Of a DNA stretch of 48,374 nt, positions 33,715 to 43,038 are shown in pieces. A program made the position numbers and the translations under genes. The notes beneath the pieces are model-generated. The model was not told the origin of the DNA. It saw nothing but the letters and a program-made list of their open reading frames with translations, and did no database searches. The stretch's first letter is position 1. Every line of letters begins with the position of its first letter. Origin of the DNA: UBA11869 sp964544965 (GTDB taxonomy: Bacteria > Pseudomonadota > Gammaproteobacteria > Eutrophobiales > Eutrophobiaceae); NCBI GenBank assembly GCA_964544965.1, contig CAZJED010000002.1:1-48374 (forward strand), written 5' to 3'.

Positions 33715-34728
33715 TTACAAATCATCTAACATGTCTTTTGTTTTATTTTCTTCTTTCTCTTCTGTTACTTTCTTTTTAGTTACTTTCTTTTTAGTTGCTT
33801 TCTTTTTAGTTGCTTTCTTTTTAGTTACTTTCTTTTTAGTTGCTTTCTTTTTAGTTACTTTCTTCTTGGTTAAGGTAGCTTTATCTTCATCAGCTTTTAC
33901 TGTTAACGCAGCAACCTTATCAATTTTTTTCTTAGCTTTCTTTTTTGTAACTTTTACTGTTTCTCCTTTTTTTGTTCTAACTGGATCGCCAGAATCATCA
34001 ATCTCAACTAATTCATCTTTTTCTTTAGCGTCATCCAAATATGCCATAGATGATCGGCCCTCAATAATTGCATCTGCCATTCCTTTGGTATAAAGAGATA
34101 TTGAGCGGATTGCATCATCATTGCCTGGTATAACATAATCAATGTGTTTAGGGTTATTGTTACTATCAACAATACCAACAACAGGTATGCTAAGTTTAAT
34201 CGCCTCTTTTACAGCAATATTTTCATAGCCAACATCAATAATGAATAAAGCATCAGGAATACCCTTCATATCTTTTATTCCAGATAAGTTAGCCTCCAAC
34301 TTTTCTAATTCACGCGTATACATTAACTGCTCTTTTTTATTAATATGGTCGAAACTACCGTCAGTCTGCATTGCCTCAATTTCTTTTAAGCGCTTAATTG
34401 AGCCACGTACAGTTTTGAAATTGGTTAACAACCCTCCTAGCCAGCGACGATTTACATATGGCATGTCGCAGCGCTTTGCTTCCTCTTCGATAATTGATTG
34501 TGCGGCATTTTTAGTACCCACAAACAAAATTGTTGCCTTTTTTGATGCTAATTTGCCAATAAAATTAAGCGCATCGTTATAGAGAGGCAGGGTTTTTTCT
34601 AGATTGATAATATGAATCTTATTGCGCTGTCCAAACAAATACGGCGCCATACCTGGGTTCCAGTATCGGGATTGATGACCAAAATGGACACCAGCTTCCA
34701 GCATTTCACGCATGCTGACTTTTGACAT
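33715..34728 (-). CDS. rpsB: 30S ribosomal protein S2 with a long lysine-rich tail
   Basis: The first 230 or so residues are a normal S2 (MSKVSMREMLEAGVHFGHQS, RWLGGLLTNFKTVRGSI, AIKLSIPVVGIVDSNNNP). The protein then continues to 337 residues, about 95 more than Escherichia coli S2. The extension contains two Lys-rich segments, VKVTKKKAKKKIDK and seven TKKKV/TKKKA units (residues 287-321), and ends in an acidic stretch. This tail resembles histone H1-like repeats and should bind RNA. AGGAGA lies before the ATG. It is the first gene of a cluster that extends to tilS. Confidence 0.95.
   Translation of the reverse strand: MSKVSMREMLEAGVHFGHQSRYWNPGMAPYLFGQRNKIHIINLEKTLPLYNDALNFIGKLASKKATILFVGTKNAAQSIIEEEAKRCDMPYVNRRWLGGLLTNFKTVRGSIKRLKEIEAMQTDGSFDHINKKEQLMYTRELEKLEANLSGIKDMKGIPDALFIIDVGYENIAVKEAIKLSIPVVGIVDSNNNPKHIDYVIPGNDDAIRSISLYTKGMADAIIEGRSSMAYLDDAKEKDELVEIDDSGDPVRTKKGETVKVTKKKAKKKIDKVAALTVKADEDKATLTKKKVTKKKATKKKVTKKKATKKKATKKKVTKKKVTEEKEENKTKDMLDDL
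33766..33870 (-). repeat. Seven tandem 15-base repeats in the rpsB tail
   Basis: Seven consecutive 15-base units (plus-strand form TACTTTCTTTTTAGT or TGCTTTCTTTTTAGT) encode TKKKV or TKKKA. Five internal units are almost identical apart from the A/G that gives Val or Ala. The 33856-33870 unit has two further changes. Such a repeat can expand or contract by slippage without breaking the frame. Confidence 0.92.
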
Positions 34729-34766
34729 GTTAAAATCTCCTATTTAGGGTTAAGCCTCCGCACTCC

Positions 34767-34804
34767 CCATACACCAACCTAAATTTAAGGCACCCCATGT
34801 ATGG
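34767..34804 (-). promoter_or_regulatory. Candidate structured leader of rpsB
   Basis: CCATACA (34767-34773) and TGTATGG (34798-34804) are exact inverted repeats, with a smaller CCT...AGG pairing inside them. The structure lies about 40 bases before the rpsB ATG in the transcript and the following sequence is unusually GC-rich for this region. Gammaproteobacterial rpsB leaders are known to fold and to mediate feedback by S2; that this hairpin does so is an inference. Confidence 0.45.
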
Positions 34805-34910
34805 TTGTAGCGTGCGTGTGACATTAATGATATTTGCGAAAACCGCGGCCGCTTTATACCATAGAATATCCGTGATAACAAATACTTAACTAATAGGAGC
34901 AATTGACTTT

Positions 34911-35681
34911 ATGCCTGTAACCATTAAAACAACTGAAGAAATTCAAAAAATGGTAATTGCTGGAAAACTCGCGGCTGACGTTCTCGAAATGATTGCTCCA
35001 ATGATCTACGCAGGCCAGAAGACAGGAGAATTAAATAGAATTTGTCACGAATATATTGTCAATGAACAAAAAGCAATTCCTGCTCCATTAAATTATCACG
35101 GATTTCCAAAATCAATATGTACTTCAGTTAATCATGTTGTTTGTCATGGTATCCCTTCATATAAAGAAAAACTCAATAATGGAGATATTATTAATATTGA
35201 TATCACTATTATAAAAGATGGTTACCATGGCGATACAAGTAAAACTTTTTTTGTAGGGCGGCCAGATAAAGAAATAAAAAAACTTGTAGATGTTACATAT
35301 GAGTGTATGAAGAAAGCAATCTTGCAAGTTCGCCCTGGTATACGTTTAGGAGATATAGGTCACACAATCCAAACATTAGCTGAGAAAAATAATTTTTCCG
35401 TGGTACGGGAATATTGTGGTCATGGAATTGGAAAAATATTTCACGAAGAACCACAAGTGCTTCATTATGGCAAACCTAACACTGGAATAGAATTACAAGA
35501 AGGTATGACGTTCACTATTGAACCAATGATCAATCTGGGTAAACGACACGTTCAATTACGTGACGATGACTGGACAGTAGAAACACAAGACAAAAAAATT
35601 TCGGCTCAGTGGGAACATACTATACTTGTTACAAATAATAGCTTTCGAGTTTTAACAAAAAGGTCTGATGAAAATTTCTAA
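34911..35681 (+). CDS. map: Methionine aminopeptidase type I
   Basis: This 256-residue metalloenzyme removes the initiator Met from new proteins. Residues that bind the two metals are visible in NIDITIIKDGYHGDTSKTF (two Asp), EYCGHGIGKIFHEEP (His) and TFTIEPMINLG (Glu), with a final Glu near the C-terminus (AQWEHTILV). The gene is divergent from rpsB, the usual gammaproteobacterial layout, and seven bases precede glnD, which is probably co-transcribed. AGGAG precedes the start by several bases. Confidence 0.97.
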   Translation: MPVTIKTTEEIQKMVIAGKLAADVLEMIAPMIYAGQKTGELNRICHEYIVNEQKAIPAPLNYHGFPKSICTSVNHVVCHGIPSYKEKLNNGDIINIDITIIKDGYHGDTSKTFFVGRPDKEIKKLVDVTYECMKKAILQVRPGIRLGDIGHTIQTLAEKNNFSVVREYCGHGIGKIFHEEPQVLHYGKPNTGIELQEGMTFTIEPMINLGKRHVQLRDDDWTVETQDKKISAQWEHTILVTNNSFRVLTKRSDENF

Positions 35682-35687
35682 TATATT

Positions 35688-38327
35688 ATGGTAAAAATAA
35701 TTACTAATAATTCCCTTTTTGATGAAAAATCATTCATAAATGAACTAAAAAAGACAAATGAACCCTTATTATTATTTAAAGAATCACTAAAAAAGGGTTA
35801 TCAATATCTAATTGAGAATTTTATTCCTGGTGAAAATATTGAGCTTCTTGTTAATCAACAAACATATTTGATTGATAAATTACTCATTTATGCTTGGCAA
35901 AAATTCTTTGCAGATGACGAACTATGCTTAGTCGCTGTTGGAGGGTATGGCCGTTCAGAATTATTACTTCGTTCAGATATTGATTTAATGATTCTTGTAA
36001 AAGCCCGAACAAAAAATAAATTTAAAGAGCAGTTGGAATTGTTTCTAACTTTTTTATGGGATTTTGGGTTAGAAGTTGGGCATAGTGTTAGAACGACAAA
36101 AGAATGTCAATATGAAGCAAAAAAAGATATAACTACTATGACTAATATTATGGAGGCTAGATTTATTACTGGTAGTAATTTTCTTTTTGATGAAATGTGT
36201 AACTTAACATCAACAAGAAAAATTTGGCCTTCCCGTAAGTTCTTCGAAAAAAAATTACTTGAACAAGAACAACGTCATGACAAATTTAATGACACTGCAT
36301 GCAGGCTTGAACCAAACGTTAAAGAATCTCCTGGCGGACTTCGTGATATACAAATGATCGGATGGGTTGCAAAACGTCATTTCAACAATATAGATTTAAA
36401 AAATCTCGTAAAATATAAATTCATTACATCTAGTGAATATGAAATTCTAAGGAAAGGAAGAAATTTTTTATGGGGAGTACGTTTTTGTCTTCATATGCTC
36501 ACAAAAAGACGTGAAGATAGACTTCTTTTCGAAAACCAAAAAAACATAGCCGAGCTTTTTGGTTTTAAAGGTAAAGATAATAAGGGAATTGAAGATTTCA
36601 TGAAAATGTATTTTAAAACAATTCGTGAAATTAATCGTTTAAATGAAATACTTTTACAACACCTTCGAGAAGAAATCATTTATAAAAAACGTAAAGAAAA
36701 AATTATTAAAATAAATTCACGCTTTCAGAAAAGAAACAATTTAATCGAGGTTACTAATAAAAATATTTTTAAGAAATACCCCTATTCCTTGTTTGAAATA
36801 TTTTTACTTTTACAACAAGACCCTTCAATAGTTGCAATTAGAGCGAGTACAATTCGTCTTATAAGAGAATATCTTTATCTAATTGATGATGATTTTAGGG
36901 ATAATTTAATAAACAAAAGCTTATTTTTGGAAATAATTAAACAACCAAATCTTGTTGGGCATAAATTAAGATTGATGCATAAATATGGAATTTTGGGCGC
37001 CTATATGCCGTCGTTCTCTAAAATTGAAGGACTTATGCAATTTGATCTTTTCCATATTTTTACAGTTGATGAACATACTTTAAGAGTCATTAAAAATCTA
37101 AGACTTTTTAATTCTGAGGAATATAGAAATGAATATCCAATATGTTATGCACTAATAAGAACTATACCAAAACTTGAATTACTCTATTTGGCTGGATTAT
37201 TTCATGACATAGCAAAAGGGCGCAAAGGAAATCATGCTAAACTTGGTTCAAAAGATGCATTCAATTTCTGTATTCAGCATGGTTTGAGTAAATATGATGC
37301 GAAACTTGTTGAATGGCTAGTCGAAAATCATTTATTAATGAGTAAAACCTCTCAACGTGAAGACCTTGAAGATCCAGATGTGATTACTGATTTTTCTAAA
37401 CAAATAGGTGACCAAACACATTTGGACTATCTTTATTTGCTTACTGTAGCTGATATATGTGCAACAAATCCAGAGTTATGGAATAGCTGGAAAGCGTCAC
37501 TTCTGGCTGCTCTCTATCATAAAACTCTTCACCATTTAAGGCGTGGAAGTGAGAAACCGCTACTTAAAACAGAGCGCATAAAAAATACTAAACAAGATAC
37601 ATTAAATTTATTAACGAAAAATATTGATGAAAATCATGTATACAAAATTTGGGAATCAATTACTGAAGATTACTTTTTGAGACACAATCCAGATGAAATC
37701 GCTTGGCATACTAAGGGAATATTAATTCATAATGCTGAAACGCCGCTTGTTATGGTTAATAAAGAATCAAGCCGTGGTGGTAGTCTTATTTTTGTATACA
37801 TGAAAGATAAAAAAAATATATTCGCGATTATAACAAAAGCAATTGCCAGCATAGGACTAACAGTACTGGATGCAAGAATTATAACTAACCACCAAAATTT
37901 TACGCTAGATACTTTTGTAGTGCTTGAAACTAATGGAAAACTAATTAATTCAAAATCACGCTGTGATGAAATTAAAAATAAAATTATAAATGAACTAAAG
38001 TTATCTCGTAAATTTCCAGAAAAAAATAAGATAATTCAAAAAAGACAACTAAAAAGTTTTTTAATGCCAACACAAGTTTTATTTCAAGACGATAAAAAAA
38101 ATAATCGTACAATAATGGAGGTTATTACAATTGATAGGCCGGGTATTCTCTCACATATAGGTGCAGCGTTGGAACTTTGTGGCGTTAAATTACAAGGAGC
38201 AAAAATTGCAACCTTTGGTGAACGTGTTGAAGATATTTTTTATTTACAGAGCTATGAAAATAAAATAATTTCTGATCCATTAAAGTTTGAATGTCTTGAA
38301 AAATCAATTACAGAAACATTGTCCTAA
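35688..38327 (+). CDS. glnD: Bifunctional uridylyltransferase/uridylyl-removing enzyme GlnD
   Basis: This 879-residue nitrogen sensor modifies and demodifies PII proteins. The nucleotidyltransferase motif GGYGRSEL is at 85-92 with catalytic Asp97 and Asp99 (SDIDLMILV). The HD hydrolase domain has LAGLFHDIAKGRKGNHAKLG (HD near 505). Two C-terminal ACT domains that bind glutamine follow (starting near GGSLIFVYMKDKKN and EVITIDRPGILSHIG). All parts are complete. It shares strand and spacing with map. The NtrC-like regulator at 6847 has no shown link to it. Confidence 0.96.
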   Translation: MVKIITNNSLFDEKSFINELKKTNEPLLLFKESLKKGYQYLIENFIPGENIELLVNQQTYLIDKLLIYAWQKFFADDELCLVAVGGYGRSELLLRSDIDLMILVKARTKNKFKEQLELFLTFLWDFGLEVGHSVRTTKECQYEAKKDITTMTNIMEARFITGSNFLFDEMCNLTSTRKIWPSRKFFEKKLLEQEQRHDKFNDTACRLEPNVKESPGGLRDIQMIGWVAKRHFNNIDLKNLVKYKFITSSEYEILRKGRNFLWGVRFCLHMLTKRREDRLLFENQKNIAELFGFKGKDNKGIEDFMKMYFKTIREINRLNEILLQHLREEIIYKKRKEKIIKINSRFQKRNNLIEVTNKNIFKKYPYSLFEIFLLLQQDPSIVAIRASTIRLIREYLYLIDDDFRDNLINKSLFLEIIKQPNLVGHKLRLMHKYGILGAYMPSFSKIEGLMQFDLFHIFTVDEHTLRVIKNLRLFNSEEYRNEYPICYALIRTIPKLELLYLAGLFHDIAKGRKGNHAKLGSKDAFNFCIQHGLSKYDAKLVEWLVENHLLMSKTSQREDLEDPDVITDFSKQIGDQTHLDYLYLLTVADICATNPELWNSWKASLLAALYHKTLHHLRRGSEKPLLKTERIKNTKQDTLNLLTKNIDENHVYKIWESITEDYFLRHNPDEIAWHTKGILIHNAETPLVMVNKESSRGGSLIFVYMKDKKNIFAIITKAIASIGLTVLDARIITNHQNFTLDTFVVLETNGKLINSKSRCDEIKNKIINELKLSRKFPEKNKIIQKRQLKSFLMPTQVLFQDDKKNNRTIMEVITIDRPGILSHIGAALELCGVKLQGAKIATFGERVEDIFYLQSYENKIISDPLKFECLEKSITETLS

Positions 38328-38347
38328 TAAATGATAAGCTTTCAAAC

Positions 38348-39304
38348 ATGATAGATCGTAAATTATCAATCGCTCCAATGATGGATCATACTGATAAGCA
38401 CTTCCGTTATCTTATGCGCTTGCTTACAAAACGTAGCATTCTTTATACTGAAATGATTACAACAGGCGCATTAATTTATGGTAATCATAAAAAATTTCTT
38501 GATTATAATTCAAATGAACACCCTATCGCTATTCAATTAGGAGGAAGTAATCCAAAGGAGCTTCTTGAGTGTTCATGCATGGCAGAAAATGAAGGTTATA
38601 ATGAAGTTAATCTTAATATTGGCTGTCCTAGCGATCGTGTACAAAATGGGAAATTTGGTGCATGTCTTATGACTGAAAAGGAATTAGTTGCTGAATGCGT
38701 GAATAATATATCTTCAAATATAAAAATTCCCGTAAGCATTAAAACAAGAATTGGCATAGATAATCATGATAGTTATGATTTTTTAAGGGATTTTGTTGAT
38801 ACGGTAAGTATCGCTGGTTGTGAAACGTTTATAATTCATGCAAGAAAAGCAATGCTTAAAGGCCTATCTCCTAAAGAAAATAGGGAAATACCTCCGCTCA
38901 ACTATCAAAGAGTATATAAAATAAAAAAGGAATTTCCCGATCTAAATATTATAGTAAACGGTGGTTTTACCGAACTAGATCAAATTAAGTCACAGTTAAA
39001 ATATGTTGATGGAGTCATGATTGGTAGAGCTGCATATCAAAACCCATTCTTATTATCAAAAATTGATAGTTTAATTTTCAATGAATCTGAAACATTTGTA
39101 ACACGCCAAAATATTTTAGAAAAATATAAAATTTATGCGGAAAAACAAGTACAGGAAGGAGTAAATATCAAAAATTTAACACGACATATAATAGGCCTAT
39201 ATCAAGGACAACCAGGTGCCAGAAAATACCGTCAGATGCTGTCTGGTGTAATTCCAAAAAATCATAATCAATTCTTCGAAGAGATTATCAAAACCGTCAC
39301 ATAA
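38348..39304 (+). CDS. dusA: tRNA-dihydrouridine synthase A
   Basis: This 318-residue FMN enzyme reduces U20 and U20a of tRNA to dihydrouridine. It has SIAPMMDHTDKHFRYLMRLL, LYTEMITTGALIYGN, HPIAIQLGGSNP and NLNIGCPSDRVQNGKFGACLM (catalytic Cys106), all diagnostic for DusA, not DusB or DusC. HIIGLYQGQPGARKYRQML is the conserved C-terminal helix region. It starts 20 bases after glnD. Confidence 0.95.
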   Translation: MIDRKLSIAPMMDHTDKHFRYLMRLLTKRSILYTEMITTGALIYGNHKKFLDYNSNEHPIAIQLGGSNPKELLECSCMAENEGYNEVNLNIGCPSDRVQNGKFGACLMTEKELVAECVNNISSNIKIPVSIKTRIGIDNHDSYDFLRDFVDTVSIAGCETFIIHARKAMLKGLSPKENREIPPLNYQRVYKIKKEFPDLNIIVNGGFTELDQIKSQLKYVDGVMIGRAAYQNPFLLSKIDSLIFNESETFVTRQNILEKYKIYAEKQVQEGVNIKNLTRHIIGLYQGQPGARKYRQMLSGVIPKNHNQFFEEIIKTVT

Positions 39305-39408
39305 ATTAACTTAATGTAAGCAAGTAATTCAGTACTCATTTGGCGAAACTTAATTTTTATGGGATTATAGAAACATATAACGCATCATAAAATTTACCAG
39401 AGGTAATT

Positions 39409-40089
39409 ATGAACTTACTTAAATTCTCAGTTTTCATATCTTTTTTTATGTTTATCGCAAATGTGAGCGCAGTAGAAATAGAAACTGATAAACAAAAACT
39501 TAGCTATTCAATGGGTATATTCTTCGGGCAAACTGTTATTCGCCAAGAAATGGAAATTGATATTCCAGCTTTTATGCAAGCTGTTGAAGATGTTCTAAAT
39601 AAATCTGAAAAGAAATTATCAAATGATGAAATGCAAAAAATTATTAATACTTATCAGAAAAAAGAACAGGATGAAAGAGTAACCATATCTGGAAATAATA
39701 AAGTGGATGGAGAAAAATTTCTTACTGAAAATAAAAACAAAGATGGTGTGGTTGTTTTGCCTAGCGGTTTACAATATAAAATAATTAAAAATGGTGAAGG
39801 CAAAAAACCACTTACAGATAGTCGCGTTATTGTTCACTACAGAGGAACATTAATAAATGGAACTGAATTTGATAGTTCGTATGCACGTGGCGAACCCATT
39901 GAGCTCGGCTTAAATCAAGTTATTAAAGGCTGGCAGGAAGCGTTGCAACTTATGTCGGTTGGGTCGAAATGGCAAGTCTTCATACCATCTGAATTAGCAT
40001 ACGGCGAAAGAGGAGCTGGTAGAGCAATAGGACCGAACTCTGCATTAATTTTTGACGTAGAGCTTTTAAGCATCAAAGACCCATCATAA
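39409..40089 (+). CDS. Periplasmic FKBP-type peptidyl-prolyl isomerase (FkpA/Mip-like)
   Basis: This 226-residue protein has a signal peptide (about 1-21, ending NVSA), an N-terminal helical dimerisation domain (about 25-105, KLSYSMGIFFGQ), and an FKBP domain (about 115-224). The latter holds VIVHYRGTLINGTEFDSSYA, QVIKGWQEALQLM, and WQVFIPSELAYGERG plus AIGPNSALIFDVELL. FkpA and Mip proteins catalyse proline isomerisation and assist folding in the periplasm. AGAGGT before the ATG is a fair ribosome site. Its own promoter should lie in the 104 bases after dusA. Confidence 0.92.
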   Translation: MNLLKFSVFISFFMFIANVSAVEIETDKQKLSYSMGIFFGQTVIRQEMEIDIPAFMQAVEDVLNKSEKKLSNDEMQKIINTYQKKEQDERVTISGNNKVDGEKFLTENKNKDGVVVLPSGLQYKIIKNGEGKKPLTDSRVIVHYRGTLINGTEFDSSYARGEPIELGLNQVIKGWQEALQLMSVGSKWQVFIPSELAYGERGAGRAIGPNSALIFDVELLSIKDPS

Positions 40090-40165
40090 AGAATGCGCGA
40101 TTTAGTAAGTATAATTAATTTTTTCTACAGAACTAAACGCTATATATAAACTCATAGTAAGTATT

Positions 40166-40624
40166 ATGAGAATTTTTCTAAATAATAATAACTATATAAT
40201 ATCGTTTGTATTTCTACTTTGTTTGCTATTATCTAACAAAATAGTTATCGCAGATTCAGAAGCCGAATCTTTGTACCAGTCTGGCTTGCACTGGTTCGAT
40301 CTTGCAAATTTTGAAAATTCGATCGAAAAACTTGAAGATGCGGTTGAAATTAAACCCAGAGTTGCTAAATACCATCATATTCTTGCTAAGAGCTACGGCA
40401 GACTAGCCGAAGAATCTGGTTGGCTTAAAGCAATAAAATTAGCGAAAAGAACATTAGAGCATCTTGAATTAGCAGCAGAATTAGATGCTAAAAACATAGA
40501 AATTCTTGGTGATTTAATGAAATACTATCAAGAAGCCCCTATGTTTCTTGGCGGAAGTACTAAAAAAGCTAATATAATCAATGAGAAAATAAAAGAGATC
40601 AGGAGATTAGATGCGCCACAGTAA
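40166..40624 (+). CDS. Small TPR-type periplasmic protein
   Basis: This 152-residue protein has a signal peptide (about 1-29, ending IVIA) and about two and a half tetratricopeptide-like repeats (YQSGLHWFDLANFENSIEKL, AKYHHILAKSYGRLAEESG, AKRTLEHLELAAELDAKNI). It ends with a conserved LMKYYQEAPMFLGGSTKKA segment that occurs in a family of uncharacterised exported proteins I recognise only by pattern. It follows the FKBP gene by 76 bases on the same strand. The function is unknown. Confidence 0.7.
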   Translation: MRIFLNNNNYIISFVFLLCLLLSNKIVIADSEAESLYQSGLHWFDLANFENSIEKLEDAVEIKPRVAKYHHILAKSYGRLAEESGWLKAIKLAKRTLEHLELAAELDAKNIEILGDLMKYYQEAPMFLGGSTKKANIINEKIKEIRRLDAPQ

Positions 40625-40847
40625 ACAATAGACGCACACCATCGAACTCTTCTATCTTCACTGAATGCACTAAATAACATCAAATGCGTCAATAAAAAGG
40701 CCGGCTTATACGGAGATTAGTTCAGCAAAAGTTTGTATTAAAAAATATAATAAATCTCGAACTTTTGTGGACTAATAAATATATAAAACATACACTTATC
40801 TTCTAATACTTAAAAAAATTATAAAATTACTTTTGTTTTTTGAAAAT
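40625..40847. other. Intergenic region between the TPR gene and prc, with an imperfect inverted repeat
   Basis: No gene is seen in this 223-base stretch. CAAAAGTTTG (40726-40735) and CGAACTTTTG (40758-40767) pair at nine of ten positions across an AT-rich loop of 22 bases. There is no T-run directly after, so an operator or weak terminator are equally possible. The promoter of prc presumably lies after 40768. Confidence 0.4.
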
Positions 40848-42947
40848 ATGATAAAACTTAAAAATCTCGCGTTCTTATTGATACTAGTACTTTCGCCTTT
40901 TGTCGGAAGCGCGAATGTGCGGGTTGTACCAATATCCGACTTAGTGGCACTTGATAAACATATTAAAGCCACCGAGCTAATCACTCATATATTAACAACC
41001 TACCATTATAAAAAAACAGAATTAAATGATGAGCTATCGAGTTTAATTTTCAAAAACTATTTTAAAAACTTAGACCAAAATAAAGCATACTTTATTAGTT
41101 CAGATATTAAGTCATTTGAAAAATTTAAATACAATATTGATGATTCGATAAAAAAATCTGACATATCGCTTGCGTTTGATATCTTCAAACAATATCGGAA
41201 GCGTGTGCAAGAACGAATTAATTACGCGCTAAAAATTATCAACTATGAGTTTGATTTCAATATAAATGAATCATTTCGTTTTGATCGTAGAGATGATGAT
41301 TGGCTAGGTAATATTTCAGATTTAGATGAATTGTGGAGAAAAAGAGTTAAAAATGATGTGCTAAATTTGAAATTAGCTGGTAAAAATTCTGAAGATACAA
41401 GAAAAACATTATCTGAACGTTATAATCGTATTTTAACCTCCACCTTGCAATTAGATTCGAATGACATCTTCCAAACCTTTATAAATGCATACACCACCTC
41501 AATTGAACCACACACAGCCTATTTTTCACCAAGAATTTCAGAAAATTTTGATATCAGTATGCGGCTATCACTTGAGGGAATTGGAGCTGTTTTACGAGCT
41601 GAAAGCGAATATACGCAGGTCGTTAGAATAATAACTGGAGGACCTGCTGATTTAGATGGAAGATTAGGTTCTGATGATCGAATTATTGGAGTAGGACAAA
41701 ATACTGATGGAAAAATAGTTGATGTAATCGGTTGGCGATTAGATGATGTTGTTGATCTTATTCGAGGACCAAAAAATACAGTTATCAAACTAGAAATATT
41801 ACCAAAAGGTATTGGTGTCGAAGGTCCCTCCAAATTAATAACTCTCACACGTGATAAAATAAAACTCGAAGAACAGGATGCCAGCTCTAAAATAATTGAA
41901 ATACCTGAAACTAGTACAAAAATTGGGGTTATAGAGTTACCTACATTTTACATTGATTTCGCAGCTCAAGCTGCAGGTCAGAATGATTACAAAAGTACAT
42001 CACGTGATGTGCGGAAATTGATCAAAAAAATGGTTAATGAAAATATTGATGGATTAATCATTGATCTACGAGGTAATGGCGGTGGTTCGCTATCAGAGGC
42101 ACTGGAATTAACTGGGTTCTTTATTGATGAAGGGCCTGTCGTTCAAACTAAAGATGCTACTGGTAAAGTTGAAATTAACTACGATCCAGAATCAGGAATA
42201 GTCTACCCTGGCCCACTTGCGGTATTAGTTGATAGAGATAGCGCGTCTGCGTCTGAAATTTTTGCTGGTGCAATACAAGATTATCATAGAGGAATAATTA
42301 TCGGTGAAACTACATTTGGGAAAGGAACAGTACAAAATGTTATAGATTTAAATCGATTTCTTCAGGAAGGTAAAGAGGATTACGGTAGATTAAAAACAAC
42401 AATTGCACAATTTTTTCGTATTAGCGGTAGCAGCAATCAATTCAAAGGCGTTGTCCCTGACATAATGTTTCCAACAACAAAATTTTCAGATGAGAGTGTT
42501 GGTGAAAGAGCCTATGAAAATGCTTTACCATGGGACAAAGTGTTGCCGGCAAAATTCTATCCTACAAAAGCTCCTATTGAATTCTTTGAAACAGCAAAAA
42601 TTCAACACGAAAAAAGAATAAAAGAAGATAAATTATTTCAACTAATACTAGATGATATTAATTTAAAACAAAAAAATAGTAACAAAAAAGAAATATCCTT
42701 ATTAGAAACTGAACGTATAATAGAGAGAGAGAAAACTGAAAAAACAAAAAGGAACATAGAAAATACAATTCGTCATGAAAAAGGTTTGCCGCCTATTGAT
42801 AATTCTGAAAATATTTCTGATAAATCAGATGAGAAATCAATTGAGCCAATAGATGTTTTACTAAATGAAGCCGCTGAAATATTAAATGATCTAATTTTTC
42901 CTCAAAAAAATATTGAGGTAAGAACAGTACAAATTTTGAAAAACTAA
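40848..42947 (+). CDS. prc: Tail-specific carboxy-terminal protease Prc
   Basis: This 699-residue periplasmic S41 protease has a signal peptide (about 1-22, ending GSANV), an N-terminal helical domain, a PDZ domain (about 230-310) and the protease core. The catalytic Ser block DRDSASASEIF lies near residues 461-471 and the catalytic Lys is in GETTFGKGTVQ near 490. A C-terminal helical domain with many Lys and Glu follows. Prc trims penicillin-binding protein 3 and degrades murein hydrolases and tagged proteins. I take the ATG at 40848; a TTG five codons upstream is in frame but would only lengthen the signal peptide. Confidence 0.94.
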   Translation: MIKLKNLAFLLILVLSPFVGSANVRVVPISDLVALDKHIKATELITHILTTYHYKKTELNDELSSLIFKNYFKNLDQNKAYFISSDIKSFEKFKYNIDDSIKKSDISLAFDIFKQYRKRVQERINYALKIINYEFDFNINESFRFDRRDDDWLGNISDLDELWRKRVKNDVLNLKLAGKNSEDTRKTLSERYNRILTSTLQLDSNDIFQTFINAYTTSIEPHTAYFSPRISENFDISMRLSLEGIGAVLRAESEYTQVVRIITGGPADLDGRLGSDDRIIGVGQNTDGKIVDVIGWRLDDVVDLIRGPKNTVIKLEILPKGIGVEGPSKLITLTRDKIKLEEQDASSKIIEIPETSTKIGVIELPTFYIDFAAQAAGQNDYKSTSRDVRKLIKKMVNENIDGLIIDLRGNGGGSLSEALELTGFFIDEGPVVQTKDATGKVEINYDPESGIVYPGPLAVLVDRDSASASEIFAGAIQDYHRGIIIGETTFGKGTVQNVIDLNRFLQEGKEDYGRLKTTIAQFFRISGSSNQFKGVVPDIMFPTTKFSDESVGERAYENALPWDKVLPAKFYPTKAPIEFFETAKIQHEKRIKEDKLFQLILDDINLKQKNSNKKEISLLETERIIEREKTEKTKRNIENTIRHEKGLPPIDNSENISDKSDEKSIEPIDVLLNEAAEILNDLIFPQKNIEVRTVQILKN

Positions 42948-43038
42948 AGTACATATAGGAAATTTTTTCATCCTAGATCCTTGCCTTATAGCCTTAATCG
43001 AATCTAAATAAAATAATTAAACACAAGGAAAACTAACT

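Noticed and set aside
33766..33870. Tandem repeats as a CRISPR array
   Set aside because: Units are 15 bases with no spacers and encode TKKKV/TKKKA in frame within rpsB.
33731..34093. Plus-strand open frame rich in Phe, Leu and Val opposite rpsB
   Set aside because: It is the antisense image of the lysine-rich tail and of rpsB itself; no ribosome site or known family.
40833..40847. TTG start for Prc
   Set aside because: The ATG at 40848 gives a normal signal peptide; the TTG would only add five residues.
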